DNA of 64,000 nt from Lachnoclostridium sp. An131 (GCF_002160825.1 NZ_NFLI01000001.1:1-64000); one strand, 5' to 3'. Numbered from the stretch's first letter, positions 40,446 to 48,859 are shown. Translations and numbers: made by a program. The notes: a model not told the origin generated them from the sequence alone.

Positions 40446-42982
40446 AAAAGACTGTTTTGAAAATCGTATCTGTCCTGGCGGCCTTTTTTCTCGGCGTTCT
40501 GGGAATGGGCTATTATCTGATGGCCGGAAATACAGATTCTACGGCGCATATGGCTTCGGCTTCGCTGCCTCTGATCTACCTGGAACAGAATGGCCGCTCT
40601 CTGAATCTGATGCACGGCTATACCAAGAGCATGGACGCATCCTATATCCGGGACGCAGTTCTTCCGCTTCCGGAAAGCCGGGAGATTTCTGTGCGCATAG
40701 AGAGCCCGGATACGGCAGTGCGGGGCGTTCATTATGAAGTGAGGAGCACGGATACGGAACGCCTGATAGAGGATGGAGAACTGACGGAGCTGGAACGGGA
40801 CGGCAGCGAGATTCGCGCCACATTCCAGCTGATGGATCTTCTGGAGGATGGCGGAGAATATCTTCTTGTGATCCGGCTGGAGCTGGAACAGGGACAGGAG
40901 GCATATTATTATACACATATTGCAAACGTGGGCAGCACGCATCTGGAAGAATGTCTGGAGCTGGTTGATACGATTCACAACGCGCTGTTTGACAAAAACA
41001 ATACGGTCAGTATCGCCCAGTATATGGAGACGGATTCTACAGCGGACAACAATACGCTGGATCATGTGACGATCCATTCCCGCTACAATCAGATGATCTG
41101 GGCGGATATGGAGGTACAGGCGCCTGAGGGAGAGGTCAGAACCTATATTACCGAGATAGAGGATTCTGTCGCTTCGGTCCGCCTGGAGTATGAGGTAGAG
41201 TATGAGAATGAAGAGGCGCAGACAGAGCGCTATGAGGTGACGGAGTCCTTCCGTGTCCGGTACACGGAGCAGAGAATGTATCTCCTGAATTACGATCGGA
41301 AGGTAAACCGCATCTTTGATCCGGAGCTTGATATTTTCTCCGATGATTCTGTCATGCTTGGCATACTGAATGAGGATGTGGAATACCGGAAGAACCAGGA
41401 GGAGAATATTGTAGGCTTTGTGCAGAACGGACAGCTGTGGAGCTACGACGCGGCGCAGAATAAGCTGTCGCTTGTCTTCGGCTTCCGCGAGGGGGACGAT
41501 CTGCGGGGCAGCTACGGAGAGCATGCAATCCGGATTCTGGATGTGGACGAATCCGGAAGCATGAATTTCCTGGTATATGGATATATGAACCGGGGCCCTC
41601 ACGAGGGAGAGACTGGTGTGGCCCTGTATACGTATGACGCTCTGGCAAATTCCGTGGAGGAGAGAGTATTTCTGGAGAGCAGCCGCTCCTTTGAGGCGCT
41701 GCAGGCGGAGCTGAACGATCTGGCCTATGTGAATAACAGACAGCAGTTTTACCTGTACCTGGATGGAAGCATTTTCCGGATCGATCTGAATACGCTGGAA
41801 TATGAGACAGCGGCCACGGAGGTCGGCGCAGAGAGCTGCGTGGTGTCGTCGGACGGACGTTTTGCCGCCTGGCAGCAGGAAAATTCCCTGTATGAATCCG
41901 GTTCTGTCTCTGTGATGGATCTGGAGACCGGATCGAGAAGAAGCATTTCTACCCAGGAGGGCTGCTATATTCAGGCGCTGGGCTTCATGGGAACGGATTT
42001 TATCTATGGTGAAGCCAGACAGAGTGATGTGCAGCAGGACATTGCGGGGAACTGGCAGTTCCCCATGGGCCGTGTAGTGATTCAGGACCAGTACGGTGAG
42101 GAGCTTCGCGTCTCTGACTATGAAGCGCTGGGTAAATTTGTAGTTTCGATTTCGATTGAGGATAACCGGATTTCGCTCGAATGTGTGCAGCGTTCGGCTG
42201 ACGGCGGCTTTGAGGAAGCGGTGCCGGAGACGATTACAAACAGGGATGTGGAAAATGTGGAAAAAATATCTCTGGAAACGCAGAATTCCGGGGATAAGAA
42301 ACGGGAATATTATTTCTCACTGGCAGAGGGACACGGCACAGGACGCCTCCGGCAGCTTGCGCCGGAGCAGGTGCTTTTTGAGGGAAGCCGGACGCTCTCC
42401 CTGGAGACAGATACGGCAGATGAGAGGTATTATGCCTATGGCTTTGACGGCTCCTTCCTGGGAGCTTATCAGAAGGCGAACGAAGCGATTCTGGAGGCCT
42501 ATGACGCTATGGGCTGCGTGGTGGACAGCAGCCAGGAGTATATCTGGAAAAGAGGCGGACGGAGAACCCGGGCAGAGCTGTCTGGCATGGAGAATCCCCA
42601 GCAGAACGCAGGTGAGTCAAGTCTGCAGGCGGCTCTTGAGATTCTTCTGGGCACGCAGCAGATTTACAGCGATGTGGAGGCCTACCTGGCGGAAGGCTAC
42701 ACGCCCTATGAGATTCTTGCGGAACAGATGAATGGGCGCGTGCTTGATTTGTCAGGATGCTCTGTGAGCATGATACAGTATTATATCAGTCAGGGATATC
42801 CGGTTCTGGCGATGCAGGGAGGAAATGCGGCAGAGCTGATTACAGGCTACGATCAGCAGAACATCATCGTCACGGACCCGCTTACCGGTGAAAGCAGCCG
42901 CCGGGGTATCAATGACAGCACGCAGATGTATGAGGAGCTGGGCAACCTGTTCCTGGTCTGTCTCCCGGCTGAGGAGGCATAA
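40442..42982 (+). CDS. Large exported protein with C39-like C-terminal domain
   Basis: An 846-residue protein translationally coupled to the methyltransferase. Residues 5-27 are a hydrophobic anchor. Residues 30-300 appear beta-rich with no recognised family; residues about 330-700 contain repeated strand patterns (NGQLWSYDAAQNKLSLVFGF, SSDGRFAAWQQENSLYE) that suggest a beta-propeller; residues about 740-846 resemble a papain-like C39 peptidase (LSGCSVSMIQYYISQGYPVLAMQ, DPLTGESSRRGI). The usual N-terminal catalytic Cys block of C39 is not evident, so the domain may be inactive. Probably an envelope protein; function unknown. Confidence 0.7.
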   Translation: MKKTVLKIVSVLAAFFLGVLGMGYYLMAGNTDSTAHMASASLPLIYLEQNGRSLNLMHGYTKSMDASYIRDAVLPLPESREISVRIESPDTAVRGVHYEVRSTDTERLIEDGELTELERDGSEIRATFQLMDLLEDGGEYLLVIRLELEQGQEAYYYTHIANVGSTHLEECLELVDTIHNALFDKNNTVSIAQYMETDSTADNNTLDHVTIHSRYNQMIWADMEVQAPEGEVRTYITEIEDSVASVRLEYEVEYENEEAQTERYEVTESFRVRYTEQRMYLLNYDRKVNRIFDPELDIFSDDSVMLGILNEDVEYRKNQEENIVGFVQNGQLWSYDAAQNKLSLVFGFREGDDLRGSYGEHAIRILDVDESGSMNFLVYGYMNRGPHEGETGVALYTYDALANSVEERVFLESSRSFEALQAELNDLAYVNNRQQFYLYLDGSIFRIDLNTLEYETAATEVGAESCVVSSDGRFAAWQQENSLYESGSVSVMDLETGSRRSISTQEGCYIQALGFMGTDFIYGEARQSDVQQDIAGNWQFPMGRVVIQDQYGEELRVSDYEALGKFVVSISIEDNRISLECVQRSADGGFEEAVPETITNRDVENVEKISLETQNSGDKKREYYFSLAEGHGTGRLRQLAPEQVLFEGSRTLSLETDTADERYYAYGFDGSFLGAYQKANEAILEAYDAMGCVVDSSQEYIWKRGGRRTRAELSGMENPQQNAGESSLQAALEILLGTQQIYSDVEAYLAEGYTPYEILAEQMNGRVLDLSGCSVSMIQYYISQGYPVLAMQGGNAAELITGYDQQNIIVTDPLTGESSRRGINDSTQMYEELGNLFLVCLPAEEA

Positions 42983-43075
42983 AGCAGGGCGGAGGAATTG
43001 CGGCGTCTGCCGCTTCTGCCCTGCAAAAGCAGCACACGGCAGTGGCAGCGATAGAAGAAGGAGGAATATGCAGAC

Positions 43076-44191
43076 ATGGATGAGAGAATCAAGACGCTGG
43101 CGAAAAACCTGGTGAACTATTCCTGCAGGGTGAAAGCAGGAGACAAGGTATATATCAATTACACCGGGCCTTCTACAGAGGATTTGACGAGGCAGCTTGT
43201 GAAGGAAGTGTACGCTGCAGGCGGACTTCCCTTTGTGCACTATATCAATCCGAAGGTGCAAAGAGAGGTGCTTCTGAACTGTACAGAGGAGCAGCTTAAG
43301 ATGATGGCAGAGCTGGCGTCCCGGGAGATGTCCCAGATGGACTGCTATATCGGTGTGCGCGGCAGCGACAACGTGTCAGAGCTGTCTGACGTACCTGCAG
43401 ACAAAATGAATCTGTATGAGACCCTGTATTCGACGCCGGTACATCATGGTATCCGCGTCCCGAAGACCCGCTGGGTGGTTCTGCGTTATCCGAACGCGTC
43501 GATGGCCCAGCTGTCCGGCACAAGCACAGAAGCCTTTGAGGATTTCTACTTCCAGGTGTGCAACCTGGATTACTCCAAGATGGGGCGCGCCATGAAGGCG
43601 CTCGTGGAGCTCATGAACCGCACAGACAAGGTGCGGCTGACCGGAAAGGGAACAGATCTTACCTTTTCTATCAAGGATATCCCGGCCATCGCCTGCGACG
43701 GACAGCTGAATATTCCGGACGGAGAGGTCTACACGGCTCCGGTTCGTGATTCCATAAACGGCGTCATCACCTACAATACGCCGTCCCTCTATCAGGGCTT
43801 TACCTTCGAGGATGTGCGTCTGGAATTCCAGAACGGAAGGATTGTAAAGGCTGCGGCAAATAACACCGAGCGCCTGAACCAGATTCTGGATACGGACGAG
43901 GGCGCGCGCTATGTGGGCGAATTCGCCATCGGAGTGAATCCCTATATTCTGAAGCCGATGAAGGATATTCTTTTCGATGAGAAGATTATGGGCTCTATTC
44001 ATTTTACGCCGGGCAACTGCTACGACGACGCATACAATGGCAACGTAAGCGCGATTCACTGGGATTTGGTCATGATTCAGAGAGAGGAGTACGGCGGGGG
44101 CGAGATATACTTTGACGACAGGCTGATCCGGAAAAACGGACGCTTTGTGCTTCCGGAGCTGGACTGCCTGAACCCCGAGAATCTGGTATAA
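43076..44191 (+). CDS. M29 family aminopeptidase
   Basis: A 371-residue metallo-aminopeptidase of the AmpS/aminopeptidase T family that removes N-terminal residues from peptides. Family pattern is complete: N-terminal KTLAKNLVNYSCRVKAGDKV, YIGVRGSDN, GTDLTF, the metal-ligand sequences IPDGEVYTAPV and VGEFAIGVNP, then GSIHFTPGNCYDDAYNGN and SAIHWDLV with His and Asp ligands. An AAGGAGG site precedes it. It stands between terminators as a single gene. Confidence 0.93.
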   Translation: MDERIKTLAKNLVNYSCRVKAGDKVYINYTGPSTEDLTRQLVKEVYAAGGLPFVHYINPKVQREVLLNCTEEQLKMMAELASREMSQMDCYIGVRGSDNVSELSDVPADKMNLYETLYSTPVHHGIRVPKTRWVVLRYPNASMAQLSGTSTEAFEDFYFQVCNLDYSKMGRAMKALVELMNRTDKVRLTGKGTDLTFSIKDIPAIACDGQLNIPDGEVYTAPVRDSINGVITYNTPSLYQGFTFEDVRLEFQNGRIVKAAANNTERLNQILDTDEGARYVGEFAIGVNPYILKPMKDILFDEKIMGSIHFTPGNCYDDAYNGNVSAIHWDLVMIQREEYGGGEIYFDDRLIRKNGRFVLPELDCLNPENLV

Positions 44192-44204
44192 CTGGTATAA
44201 CAGG

Positions 44205-44237
44205 AAAGGGCTGCCGCTGTCTTTGGCGCAGCCCTTT
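44205..44237. terminator. Bidirectional terminator between convergent genes
   Basis: AAAGGGCTGC/GCAGCCCTTT, 10-bp perfect stem, 13-base loop. It reaches into the stop codon of the minus-strand gene. Confidence 0.88.
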
Positions 44238-44502
44238 AGTCTTCTTCGATCACCTGAAGCTCCAGGTAGTCAAATTCAATCTGGTCGATAAAGCTGTCCT
44301 GGTAAAACCGTACCTTTGCGTGCCGCTGAAACTCCCGGATATTGGAATCCAGCCATACAGGCTGGCTTAAATCAAATTCATGGCAGACCTGGTCCAGCGC
44401 ATGAAAAACCTTGTGCGTCCTTGTGTCCTCTGTGCCGTCGCAGACGACGGTATCCCGCAGCATGCGGTTGTCTTTAAATTCCTTTGCCCAGAGACGGAAC
44501 AT
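44236..44502 (-). CDS. Conserved small hypothetical protein
   Basis: An 88-residue soluble protein beginning MFRLWAKEFKDNRMLRDTVV with a mixed alpha/beta composition and a highly acidic end (FDYLELQVIEED). It has the look of a conserved family in this bacterial group, but I do not know a function. GGAGGGA lies before the ATG on the minus strand. Confidence 0.72.
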   Translation of the reverse strand: MFRLWAKEFKDNRMLRDTVVCDGTEDTRTHKVFHALDQVCHEFDLSQPVWLDSNIREFQRHAKVRFYQDSFIDQIEFDYLELQVIEED

Positions 44503-44628
44503 GATTTCCCTCCATAAATAAAATTGAAAATAAAGCCAGGATAACGTGAAGCGCAGCTGTTCCCGCGCGGTTTAATGATTTTCAGTATAGAGGATTCCGC
44601 CGGGTTTGTAAAGAAGGTGTTTTCGGGC

Positions 44629-44657
44629 TTGTTATTTTCCCTGCGATCCGATATAAT
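44629..44657 (+). promoter_or_regulatory. Promoter for the CmpB-like membrane protein
   Basis: TTGTTA at 44629-44634 and TATAAT at 44652-44657 with 17-base spacing, 52 bases before the ATG. Confidence 0.75.
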
Positions 44658-44708
44658 GTCGCTCATATCAATTTAACGAGAAAGATGTAATGCAAAAGAG
44701 GAGGAGAC

Positions 44709-46112
44709 ATGAATCCGATACTGTATGAGCTTCTGTGGTTCTTTTTCCTATATGCCTTCGCGGGCTGGGTCATCGGCACTGCGGCGGCAGCGGTCCGGGA
44801 GAAAAAATTCGTGGATGTAGGGTTTCTTTACGGCCCTGTCTGCCCGGCCTATGGTTTTGGCGGCGTGATATATGCGATATTCCTGACAGAGCTGAAGGAT
44901 CACCTGTTTTTCCTGTTCCTGGGCGGCGCGATCCTGTGCTTTCTGCTGACTCTGCTTACAGGCTTTGTACTGGAGCGGATTTTTCACCGAAGATGGTGGG
45001 ATTATTCAAGAAAGAAATTCCAGTTCGGGGGCTATGTGAATCTGCCCTATGCTGTGATCTGGGGTGTTCTGGGTGTTTTATCGGTTCTTTTTGTAAATCC
45101 GTTCCTTCGGGGAACGCTGAAGCTGATTCCCCGGACGGCGGGAGAAGTGATCCTGATTGTGCTTGTCGTTTTAACGGCCCTTGATCTGGCGGGAACTCTG
45201 ACTGGAATTCTGAAGGTTAAATCTCATGTGAAGAAGCAGTCTCTGCTTTACGGAGTGTCGGAAAATCTCCAGAAGACTGCGGATACGATGGGCAAGGGCC
45301 TGACCCGGCTTGTGCTCCGGCGTATGGAGCGGGCCTATCCGTCCCTGAATGCAGGAGAGCTCCTGAAAGCCAGAAGGGAGCAGGAGCAGAAAAGGAAGGA
45401 GGCCAGAGAGGGGGCGGGCGTGTTTGCCCGGGGCTGCTCCTTCTATAAGCTGGTCAGCCTGTTTTTCCTGGGAGCCTTTCTGGGGGATATTACGGAAACC
45501 ATCTTTGTCTTTGTGACGGCCGGAAAGCTCATGAGCCGGAGCAGCGTGGTGTATGGCCCCTTCAGTATCGTCTGGGGACTGGGCTGCATGCTTCTGACTG
45601 CCATCCTTTATCAGTACCGGGACCGCAGCGACAGCTTTATCTTTGTCTTCGGCACGGTTATGGGCGGAGCCTATGAATATATCTGCAGTGTGTTTACAGA
45701 AATCGTCTTCGGCACGGTTTTCTGGGATTACAGCAATATCCCCTTCAACCTGGGAGGCCGGATCAATCTGCTGTTCTGCTTTTTCTGGGGGATTGCGGCA
45801 GTGGTCTGGATGAAGCTCCTTTATCCGTTTATCTCAAAGTGGATTGAGAAGATACCGAAGAAAACCGGAACCTGGGTTACCTGGATTCTGATCGTGTTTA
45901 TGGTGTTTGACATCGGCGTGACAGCCCTGGCCATGAACCGGTACACGGTTCGGCAGACAGGGGAGGGGCTTCACACGCCGGCAGACGCGTTCATGGATAA
46001 GCATTTTCCGGACGAACGGATAGAGAAGCGGTTCCCGAATCTGAGAATCGTGGAAAAGCCGAAGGGGCCGGAAGCGGTGCAGAGCGGGGAGAATGATGCG
46101 GAAAACCCGTAA
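44709..46112 (+). CDS. CmpB-like (putative ABC permease) membrane protein, duplicated
   Basis: A 467-residue polytopic protein of the family annotated as putative ABC-transporter permease (CmpB type). It contains two copies of the domain: residues about 5-150 (FAGWVIGTAAAAVREKKFVDVGFLYGP, WWDYS, FGGYVNLPYAVIWG) and about 240-400 (FLGAFLGDITETIFVF, SSVVYGPFSIVWG, FWDYSNIPFNLGGRINLLFCFFWG). A charged linker joins them. There is no ATPase gene nearby and the transport role is not proven. GAGGAG precedes the ATG. Confidence 0.82.
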   Translation: MNPILYELLWFFFLYAFAGWVIGTAAAAVREKKFVDVGFLYGPVCPAYGFGGVIYAIFLTELKDHLFFLFLGGAILCFLLTLLTGFVLERIFHRRWWDYSRKKFQFGGYVNLPYAVIWGVLGVLSVLFVNPFLRGTLKLIPRTAGEVILIVLVVLTALDLAGTLTGILKVKSHVKKQSLLYGVSENLQKTADTMGKGLTRLVLRRMERAYPSLNAGELLKARREQEQKRKEAREGAGVFARGCSFYKLVSLFFLGAFLGDITETIFVFVTAGKLMSRSSVVYGPFSIVWGLGCMLLTAILYQYRDRSDSFIFVFGTVMGGAYEYICSVFTEIVFGTVFWDYSNIPFNLGGRINLLFCFFWGIAAVVWMKLLYPFISKWIEKIPKKTGTWVTWILIVFMVFDIGVTALAMNRYTVRQTGEGLHTPADAFMDKHFPDERIEKRFPNLRIVEKPKGPEAVQSGENDAENP

Positions 46113-46140
46113 ATCCCTGCGATTTTCCTGCGAAAAGAGC

Positions 46141-46169
46141 TTGAATTTCCAGAAAATCTATGGTATAGT
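46141..46169 (+). promoter_or_regulatory. Promoter of rpsF-ssb-rpsR
   Basis: TTGAAT at 46141-46146 and TATAGT at 46164-46169, spacing 17. The predicted leader is about 70 bases and holds TTCCTTG and GAGGAA that can pair. I do not see a clear S6:S18-binding motif in it. Confidence 0.72.
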
Positions 46170-46244
46170 ATTACCTCGTGATATATTATTAATTTCCTTG
46201 TTTCCCCCAGAGTGAGGAAGCCAGAGACCAAAAGGAGGTAAAGC

Positions 46245-46532
46245 ATGAACAAGTATGAATTAGCATTAGTTGTGAATGCAAAGGCAGAGGATGATGTCAG
46301 AACCGCTACCGTGGAGAAGGCAAAAGAGTACATTGCCCGTTACGGCGGCGTTGTGACAGAGGTTGAAGATTGGGGCAAGAAGCGTCTTGCTTACGAGATT
46401 CAGCACATGAGAGAAGGATTCTACTACTTCATCCAGTTCGACGCTGAGGCTGACTGCCCGGCTGAGGTAGAGAAGCATGTTCGCATCATGGAGAATGTCA
46501 TCCGCTATCTGTGTGTTCGCAAAGACGCATAG
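46245..46532 (+). CDS. rpsF: 30S ribosomal protein S6
   Basis: A 95-residue S6, which binds 16S rRNA with S18. MNKYELALVVNAKAEDD, YGGVVTEVEDWGKKRLAYEI and EGFYYFIQFDAE are classic. AAGGAGG precedes the ATG. First gene of the rpsF-ssb-rpsR operon, the usual order in Firmicutes. Confidence 0.97.
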   Translation: MNKYELALVVNAKAEDDVRTATVEKAKEYIARYGGVVTEVEDWGKKRLAYEIQHMREGFYYFIQFDAEADCPAEVEKHVRIMENVIRYLCVRKDA

Positions 46533-46571
46533 ACGTAAGGTTTTTGACCGGAAAAGTGGAGGATTGTTGGT

Positions 46572-47033
46572 ATGAATAAGGTCATTTTAATGGGACGTTT
46601 GACAAGAGATCCGGATGTGCGCTATTCGCAGGGCGAGAGCGCCACAGCGGTAGCAAGATATACGCTGGCAGTAGACCGCAGATTCAGAAGAGACGGCGAC
46701 GCGACGGCTGATTTTATCGGCTGCGTGGCTTTTGGCCGGCAGGCTGAGTTTGCAGAGAAGTATCTGCGCCAGGGAACGAAGATAGCGATCACCGGCCGTA
46801 TCCAGACCGGAAGCTATACGAACCGTGACGGACAGAAGGTTTATACCACAGACGTGGTAGTGGAGGAGCAGGAATTTGCGGAGAGCAAGGCAGCCGCAGG
46901 CGAGCGCGGCACAGGCTTCCAGCCCCAGCAGAGCTCCAATCCGTTCCAGTCTGCACCGGCTCCTTCCGCAGCGGCGGGAGATGGCTTTATGAACATCCCG
47001 GATGGAATTGACGAGGAGCTTCCGTTCAACTGA
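46572..47033 (+). CDS. ssb: Single-stranded DNA-binding protein
   Basis: A 153-residue SSB. Residues 1-105 form the OB fold (NKVILMGRLTRDPDVRYSQG, FIGCVAFGRQAEFAEKYLRQG, GRIQTGSYTNRDGQKVYTTDVV). A Gln/Ser/Pro linker follows and the tail ends DEELPFN, close to the DDDIPF peptide that recruits replication and repair partners. Located between rpsF and rpsR as expected. Confidence 0.96.
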   Translation: MNKVILMGRLTRDPDVRYSQGESATAVARYTLAVDRRFRRDGDATADFIGCVAFGRQAEFAEKYLRQGTKIAITGRIQTGSYTNRDGQKVYTTDVVVEEQEFAESKAAAGERGTGFQPQQSSNPFQSAPAPSAAAGDGFMNIPDGIDEELPFN

Positions 47034-47077
47034 CAATCGTGGAACAGTTTATAGAATTATAGAAGGAGGAAACAGCC

Positions 47078-47344
47078 ATGGCTTACACAAAATCCGATAA
47101 AGGCGACGCTCCGATGAGACGGAGAGGCATGGGACGCAGAAGAAAGAAAGTCTGCGTATTCTGCGGCAAAGAGAATAACGAGATCAGCTACAAGGATGTA
47201 GCAAAGTTAAAGAGATACGTATCTGAGAGAGGAAAGATCCTTCCCAGAAGAATCACAGGAAACTGTGCAAAGCACCAGAGAGCGCTGACTGTAGCGATCA
47301 AGAGAGCACGTCACGTAGCTCTCATGCCGTATGTGATGGACTAA
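47078..47344 (+). CDS. rpsR: 30S ribosomal protein S18
   Basis: An 88-residue S18. The Arg-rich [17 protein letters not shown] start, [26 protein letters not shown] and [17 protein letters not shown] are diagnostic. The CVFC pair suggests part of a zinc site, as in some S18 paralogues. AGGAGG precedes the ATG. It is the last backbone gene before the accessory element. Confidence 0.97.
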   Translation: MAYTKSDKGDAPMRRRGMGRRRKKVCVFCGKENNEISYKDVAKLKRYVSERGKILPRRITGNCAKHQRALTVAIKRARHVALMPYVMD

Positions 47345-47385
47345 AACCTGATAAATACGGGCTTTCCGGGGTTCCGGGCAGAAAA

Positions 47386-47417
47386 TTTGACTCAATTTTG
47401 ACTCAACTTTGACGCAG
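47386..47417. repeat. 11-bp direct repeats beyond rpsR, possible attachment region
   Basis: TTTGACTCAA occurs at 47386-47395 and 47397-47406 and a variant TTTGACGCAG at 47408-47417, an 11-base period. Base composition changes near here, and a tyrosine integrase lies at the far right of the AT-rich block, so this is a candidate left attachment or arm-binding site. The right counterpart is outside the window. Confidence 0.35.
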
Positions 47418-47448
47418 GAAATCTGGGGGCTGACTCAGGAAAAAGGAC

Positions 47449-47505
47449 GGGCCGGAAGGCGAGAGGGAAGGAATGGATACATGATTTTCCCTTGCTTTCC
47501 GGCCC
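47449..47505. terminator. Large inverted repeat after rpsR
   Basis: GGGCCGGAA...TTTCCGGCCC with further pairing (GGGAA/TTCCC) inside; no T run follows. It may end the rpsF-ssb-rpsR transcript. Its right arm overlaps the predicted antitoxin promoter. Confidence 0.5.
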
Positions 47506-47520
47506 GGATTATGTTATATT
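47492..47520 (+). promoter_or_regulatory. Promoter of the antitoxin RNA
   Basis: TTGCTT at 47492-47497 and TATATT at 47515-47520, spacing 17, pointing toward the 3' end of the minus-strand toxin gene. Confidence 0.6.
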
Positions 47521-47526
47521 AACAGT

Positions 47527-47625
47527 AGAAAAGGGAAAGCCAGAGACACACGGCCTACCCGTATAGTTTTAAGCTAATTTTATCATTAGCCGTCACTACT
47601 GCGAATAGTGGCGGCTATTTTCTGC
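47527..47625 (+). ncRNA. Antisense RNA antitoxin of a type I system (predicted)
   Basis: Predicted transcript from the preceding promoter to the hairpin GCCGTCACTA/TAGTGGCGGC at 47592-47615 followed by TATTTTCT. Its last part is complementary to the 3' end of the toxin mRNA, which ends in the same hairpin read from the other strand. It also carries CGGCCTACCC, complementary to GGGTAGGCCG copies in the toxin 5' leader region at 47760-47770. The 3'-overlap design resembles TxpA/RatA of Bacillus. Ends are inferred from promoter and terminator, not measured. Confidence 0.6.
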
Positions 47626-47704
47626 CCCGGAAGATTGTGTAACACAATCCCACCAAGGCCACAATGAATGTACAAAACTGAAGCAATTCAGAATATGTAA
47701 TCAT
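47615..47704 (-). CDS. Small hydrophobic type I toxin (holin-like)
   Basis: A 29-residue peptide, MITYSELLQFCTFIVALVGL then CYTIFRGRK: short polar start, one membrane helix, basic tail. This is the form of Firmicute type I toxins (TxpA/BsrG and the putative holin-like toxins). A GAGGAAGGGGG site lies 8-18 bases before the ATG, a consensus promoter lies 95 bases upstream, and the 5' leader can fold CCCTCC/GGAGGG near the ribosome site, which may delay translation. It is too short for most gene callers. Expected action is membrane depolarisation when unpaired from its antitoxin RNA. Confidence 0.7.
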   Translation of the reverse strand: MITYSELLQFCTFIVALVGLCYTIFRGRK

Positions 47705-47798
47705 TGGCTTCGCCCCCTTCCTCTTTGGTCGGAGGGTTCAGCCCCTCCGTAAAAATGGAGGGTAGGCCGCCTAATGCGCTCTGACTTTCCGTGAAGTC

Positions 47799-47827
47799 AG
47801 TATATCATATATCTAAGGGATTGTAAA
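47799..47827 (-). promoter_or_regulatory. Promoter of the toxin mRNA
   Basis: On the minus strand TTTACA (47827-47822) and TATACT (47804-47799) with exactly 17 bases between; predicted start near 47792. Confidence 0.75.
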
Positions 47828-48042
47828 TTTGGAGTTTGCAGTCAACTTTATGTAAACCGGCTAGCTATTGATAGCAGTGGTCGGCTATTCTTTTTTATCA
47901 AGGGTTTTTCAAAATTCGTTTATCTTTCCCATTTTCCCCTATAAGCAGTAAGAAAAAAATAGTCAGCAGTTCAGGAAAAAATCCTGCGTTTTATATGAGT
48001 ATGAAAGGATGAAAAAAGAGCGGAAACTCTGGATTGTCGGTT
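47828..48042. other. Non-coding, with a decayed toxin-antitoxin terminator
   Basis: No gene is supported. At about 47860-47896 a hairpin near GCTATTGATAGC is followed by AGTGGTCGGCTATTCTTTTTT, which resembles the antitoxin terminator at 47592-47622 and may be the remains of a second type I locus. A CAGGAAAAAATCCTG palindrome lies at about 47973-47987. Confidence 0.4.
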
Positions 48043-48227
48043 GTGTTTCAAAAAAGGATTGGACTTATATGAGTGCCTCAAAATGATAAAGGGTATTAAA
48101 TGAGATATGTTTCAAAAGGTGTATAAAAAGTGGAAAATATGCTCTATTGGGACAGATTTCAGTGGAAAAAATGTCGCTTTAGTAGAGTATACCCAAATGG
48201 GACAGTCTCAAAAATGTGTATCAAAAA
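48043..48227 (+). repeat. Repeated TGTnTCAAAA motifs upstream of the resolvase
   Basis: Five copies of a TGTnTCAAAA-like motif begin near 48044, 48074, 48108, 48204 and 48217, and GGGACAG occurs twice (48149, 48199). Multiple half-sites just upstream of a serine recombinase gene are typical of a res site or of autoregulatory binding sites. Confidence 0.45.
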
Positions 48228-48251
48228 TAAAATGTGCAGGAGGAAAGAGGC

Positions 48252-48821
48252 ATGAAGGTAGGTTATGTGCGTGTCAGCACGGCAGAACAAAACACGGCGA
48301 GACAGGAAGAACTAATGGAGCGTTTAGGGGTGGATAAGGTGTACATTGACAAAGTAAGCGGCAAGAACACAGACCGCCCGGAACTCCAAAAAATGATGAA
48401 CTTTGTGAGAACCGGGGACATGGTAATTGTAGAGAGTATATCCAGATTTGCAAGGAACACAAAAGATCTGCTTGAATTGGTGGAGAAATTAAACCAGAAG
48501 AATGTGCAGTTTATCAGCCAGAAGGAGAGCATTGACACAAAGACATCCGCTGGAAAGTTTATGCTTACGGTTTTTGGCGCTATAGCCGAGTTGGAGCGGG
48601 GCTATATTCTTGAGCGTCAGAGAGAGGGTATAGAGGTAGCAAAAGAACAAGGGAAATATAAGGGACGGCCTGCTAAAAAGCTGGATAACTTTGATGAGGT
48701 TTATTGGGAATGGTACGATAAGAAGATAACAGCAACAGAAGCTTGCCGGAGACTTGGAATCAGCAGGAGTACCTTTTACAGGAAGGTGAACGAGTGGAAT
48801 GAGGAAAAGCTGGAGTTTTAA
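48252..48821 (+). CDS. Serine recombinase, resolvase/invertase family
   Basis: A 189-residue small serine recombinase. The nucleophile is Ser9 in YVRVSTAEQ; the catalytic Arg cluster is in ISRFARNTKDLLEL; the long helix LTVFGAIAELERGYILERQREG and the GRPAK hinge precede a C-terminal helix-turn-helix (ITATEACRRLGISRSTFYRK). Size and order match resolvases and DNA invertases, not large integrases. AGGAGG precedes the ATG at 48252. It may resolve dimers of the element or invert a local segment; no inverted pair of crossover sites was found. Confidence 0.92.
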   Translation: MKVGYVRVSTAEQNTARQEELMERLGVDKVYIDKVSGKNTDRPELQKMMNFVRTGDMVIVESISRFARNTKDLLELVEKLNQKNVQFISQKESIDTKTSAGKFMLTVFGAIAELERGYILERQREGIEVAKEQGKYKGRPAKKLDNFDEVYWEWYDKKITATEACRRLGISRSTFYRKVNEWNEEKLEF

Positions 48822-48831
48822 GAGGTTATCT

Positions 48832-48859
48832 CTGCTACTAGTGTTACCAGTGTTACCAG
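48832..48859 (+). repeat. TGTTACCAG 9-bp repeat, copy set 1
   Basis: Three 9-base units TGCTACTAG, TGTTACCAG, TGTTACCAG in tandem, followed by AATTACGGA, 70 bases before the next start codon. Confidence 0.7.

Noticed and set aside
48107-48337. Open frame before and across the resolvase start
   Set aside because: It passes through repeated sites, then reads the resolvase gene out of frame; no ribosome site.
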